Assembly: GCA_003648395.1 (NCBI GenBank)
Contig: QMPB01000309.1
Location: forward strand, 1 to 6,049
Reading direction: 5' to 3'
Source of the DNA: Bacteroidota bacterium
Lineage (GTDB): Bacteria; Bacteroidota; Bacteroidia; Bacteroidales; UBA1556
Length of the DNA stretch: 6,049 bases
Shown here: in pieces, positions 5,056-6,049 of the stretch
Layout of the letters: every line of letters begins with the position of its first letter
Position numbering within the stretch: position 1 is the stretch's first letter
Notes under the pieces: generated by a model
Seen by the model: only the letters and a program-made list of their open reading frames with translations
Told to the model about the DNA's origin: nothing
Databases searched by the model: none
Position numbers and translations under genes: made by a program

Positions 5056-6049
5056 ATGAAAACACTAAGTCTAATAACACTTGTCTTAATATGTTTTACT
5101 CAATATGCTAACTCACAAATTACAATACTTTCATCTGATATTGGTTCAGTAAATGACACTGCAAGGTACAGCCATGCAATTCTAGCCCCAATATTTACTA
5201 TTGAAACTACTGGCGCAGATTACACTTGGGATTTTTCTAGTTTAACTGCAGGTTCTCAAACATTGAATGAGTATAAAAATCTAAATAGTGTTCCTACAAT
5301 TTATAAGATTGCTTTCTGGGGCAAAGCAAGTTTTGCAAGTCCCCAAGCAAATCAATCGACTGCTGGGCTTAACCTTACAGACTCTTATAAATTCATTAAA
5401 AAGACATCAAGCATTTTTAAAATTACTGGCATTGGCGGAGAATTAAATGGAACTCCTTTACCTATTATTTTCAATTCACCTGACATTATTTATAATTTCC
5501 CATTAAATTATAATAATACGGATTCATCAAACTCTAAATGGAGTGCTAGCTTACCAAATACAGGATATATTGAAGAAATTCTTAACAGAAAAGACACCGT
5601 TGATGGTTGGGGAATTATTAAAACTCCTTATGGTGAATTTAATTGTCTACGTCTCAAATCAGAAGTGCATAAAGAAGATACTATTTATATGGCTTCCTCA
5701 GGAATTGGGATGAGGATACCACAGAATTATACTGAATATACGTGGCTATCTAAGAATATGAAATTCCCAATAATGAAAGCCACAATTACTCATGGATTAT
5801 TTGAACAAGCAAGCATTGTTTATATGGACTCTATAAGGTCATTTGTTTCGATTAATGCTACATATTGTCCAGCTCCTGCATTAAGAATTATGCCAAATCC
5901 AGCTAGTGATTATGTTAAGATTGAAATTAATACAAACAACTATTCTCACATGCAAATAATTGACATTCAAGGAAATATTATTTTAGACAAACTATATAAT
6001 CAACAAAATACTATACACCTTAATACCAGCAAATGGGCAAAAGGGATAT
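5056..6049 (+). CDS. Secreted protein with T9SS type A C-terminal sorting domain, 3'-truncated by the window edge
   Basis: The frame is open from ATG 5056 to the right edge (331 full codons plus one base). Residues 1-20 form a Sec signal peptide: Lys at position 2, a hydrophobic core LSLITLVLICF, and a likely cut after Ala-Asn-Ser before Gln21. C13 is not in a proper lipobox, so a lipoprotein is unlikely. The body (about 21-270) contains YTWDFSSLT, a motif I associate with Bacteroidota exported proteins, but I recognise no enzyme domain. From about residue 271 (CPAPALRIMPNPASDYVKIEI) the sequence matches a T9SS type A sorting domain: the MPNPASD motif, a MQIIDIQGNII strand pair, and WAKGI at the edge, where the family usually continues with G-x-Y and about ten residues. 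The whole protein is therefore probably about 340 residues, exported by T9SS to the surface or medium. Function is unknown. It starts 43 nt after mqnA. Confidence 0.88.
   Translation, partial: MKTLSLITLVLICFTQYANSQITILSSDIGSVNDTARYSHAILAPIFTIETTGADYTWDFSSLTAGSQTLNEYKNLNSVPTIYKIAFWGKASFASPQANQSTAGLNLTDSYKFIKKTSSIFKITGIGGELNGTPLPIIFNSPDIIYNFPLNYNNTDSSNSKWSASLPNTGYIEEILNRKDTVDGWGIIKTPYGEFNCLRLKSEVHKEDTIYMASSGIGMRIPQNYTEYTWLSKNMKFPIMKATITHGLFEQASIVYMDSIRSFVSINATYCPAPALRIMPNPASDYVKIEINTNNYSHMQIIDIQGNIILDKLYNQQNTIHLNTSKWAKGI

Overview
The window looks like an AT-rich chromosomal segment from a member of the Bacteroidota. Four things point there: a secreted protein ending in a type IX secretion (T9SS) sorting domain, a DUF5606-type protein (a family I know only from this phylum), a PhoH-PurC gene pair that I recall as common in the phylum, and start codons that mostly lack Shine-Dalgarno sequences. 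All genes are on the + strand. I see no mobile element, CRISPR array, tRNA or rRNA. The lineage cannot be fixed further from this sequence.

Layout: (1) 2-808, the 3' part of a PhoH-family ATPase gene running in from the left edge, followed after 4 nt by a complete purC (813-1769). (2) 1770-1998, the only sizeable intergenic gap (229 bp, very AT-rich), with an 18-bp AT palindrome, a short TTTGCA/TGCAAA inverted repeat and several TTTG elements resembling Bacteroidota promoter boxes. (3) 1999-2439, a small DUF5606-type protein, closed by a convincing intrinsic terminator (2447-2474). (4) 2489-4207, pyrK and pyrD, the two subunits of the NAD-linked class 1B dihydroorotate dehydrogenase. (5) 4216-4281, a G-free array of 7- and 8-bp units that fills the gap before the next gene. 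(6) 4281-5012, an mqnA-like chorismate dehydratase gene apparently starting at TTG on the last base of the array. (7) 5056-6049, a T9SS-exported protein of unknown function, cut by the right edge only a few codons before its expected end.

The core genes are housekeeping: purC makes SAICAR in purine synthesis, pyrK/pyrD oxidise dihydroorotate in pyrimidine synthesis and pass the electrons to NAD+, and mqnA opens the futalosine route to menaquinone from chorismate. No new multi-gene system is visible. The most unusual part is the pyrD-mqnA junction. There a strong Shine-Dalgarno sequence and an ATG overlapping the pyrD stop look like an older coupled start. The ATG now leads only into a six-codon frame that ends in the repeat array, and mqnA seems to start about 77 nt downstream at TTG. 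The second point of interest is the terminator only 14 nt upstream of the pyrK start codon, which could act as an attenuator.
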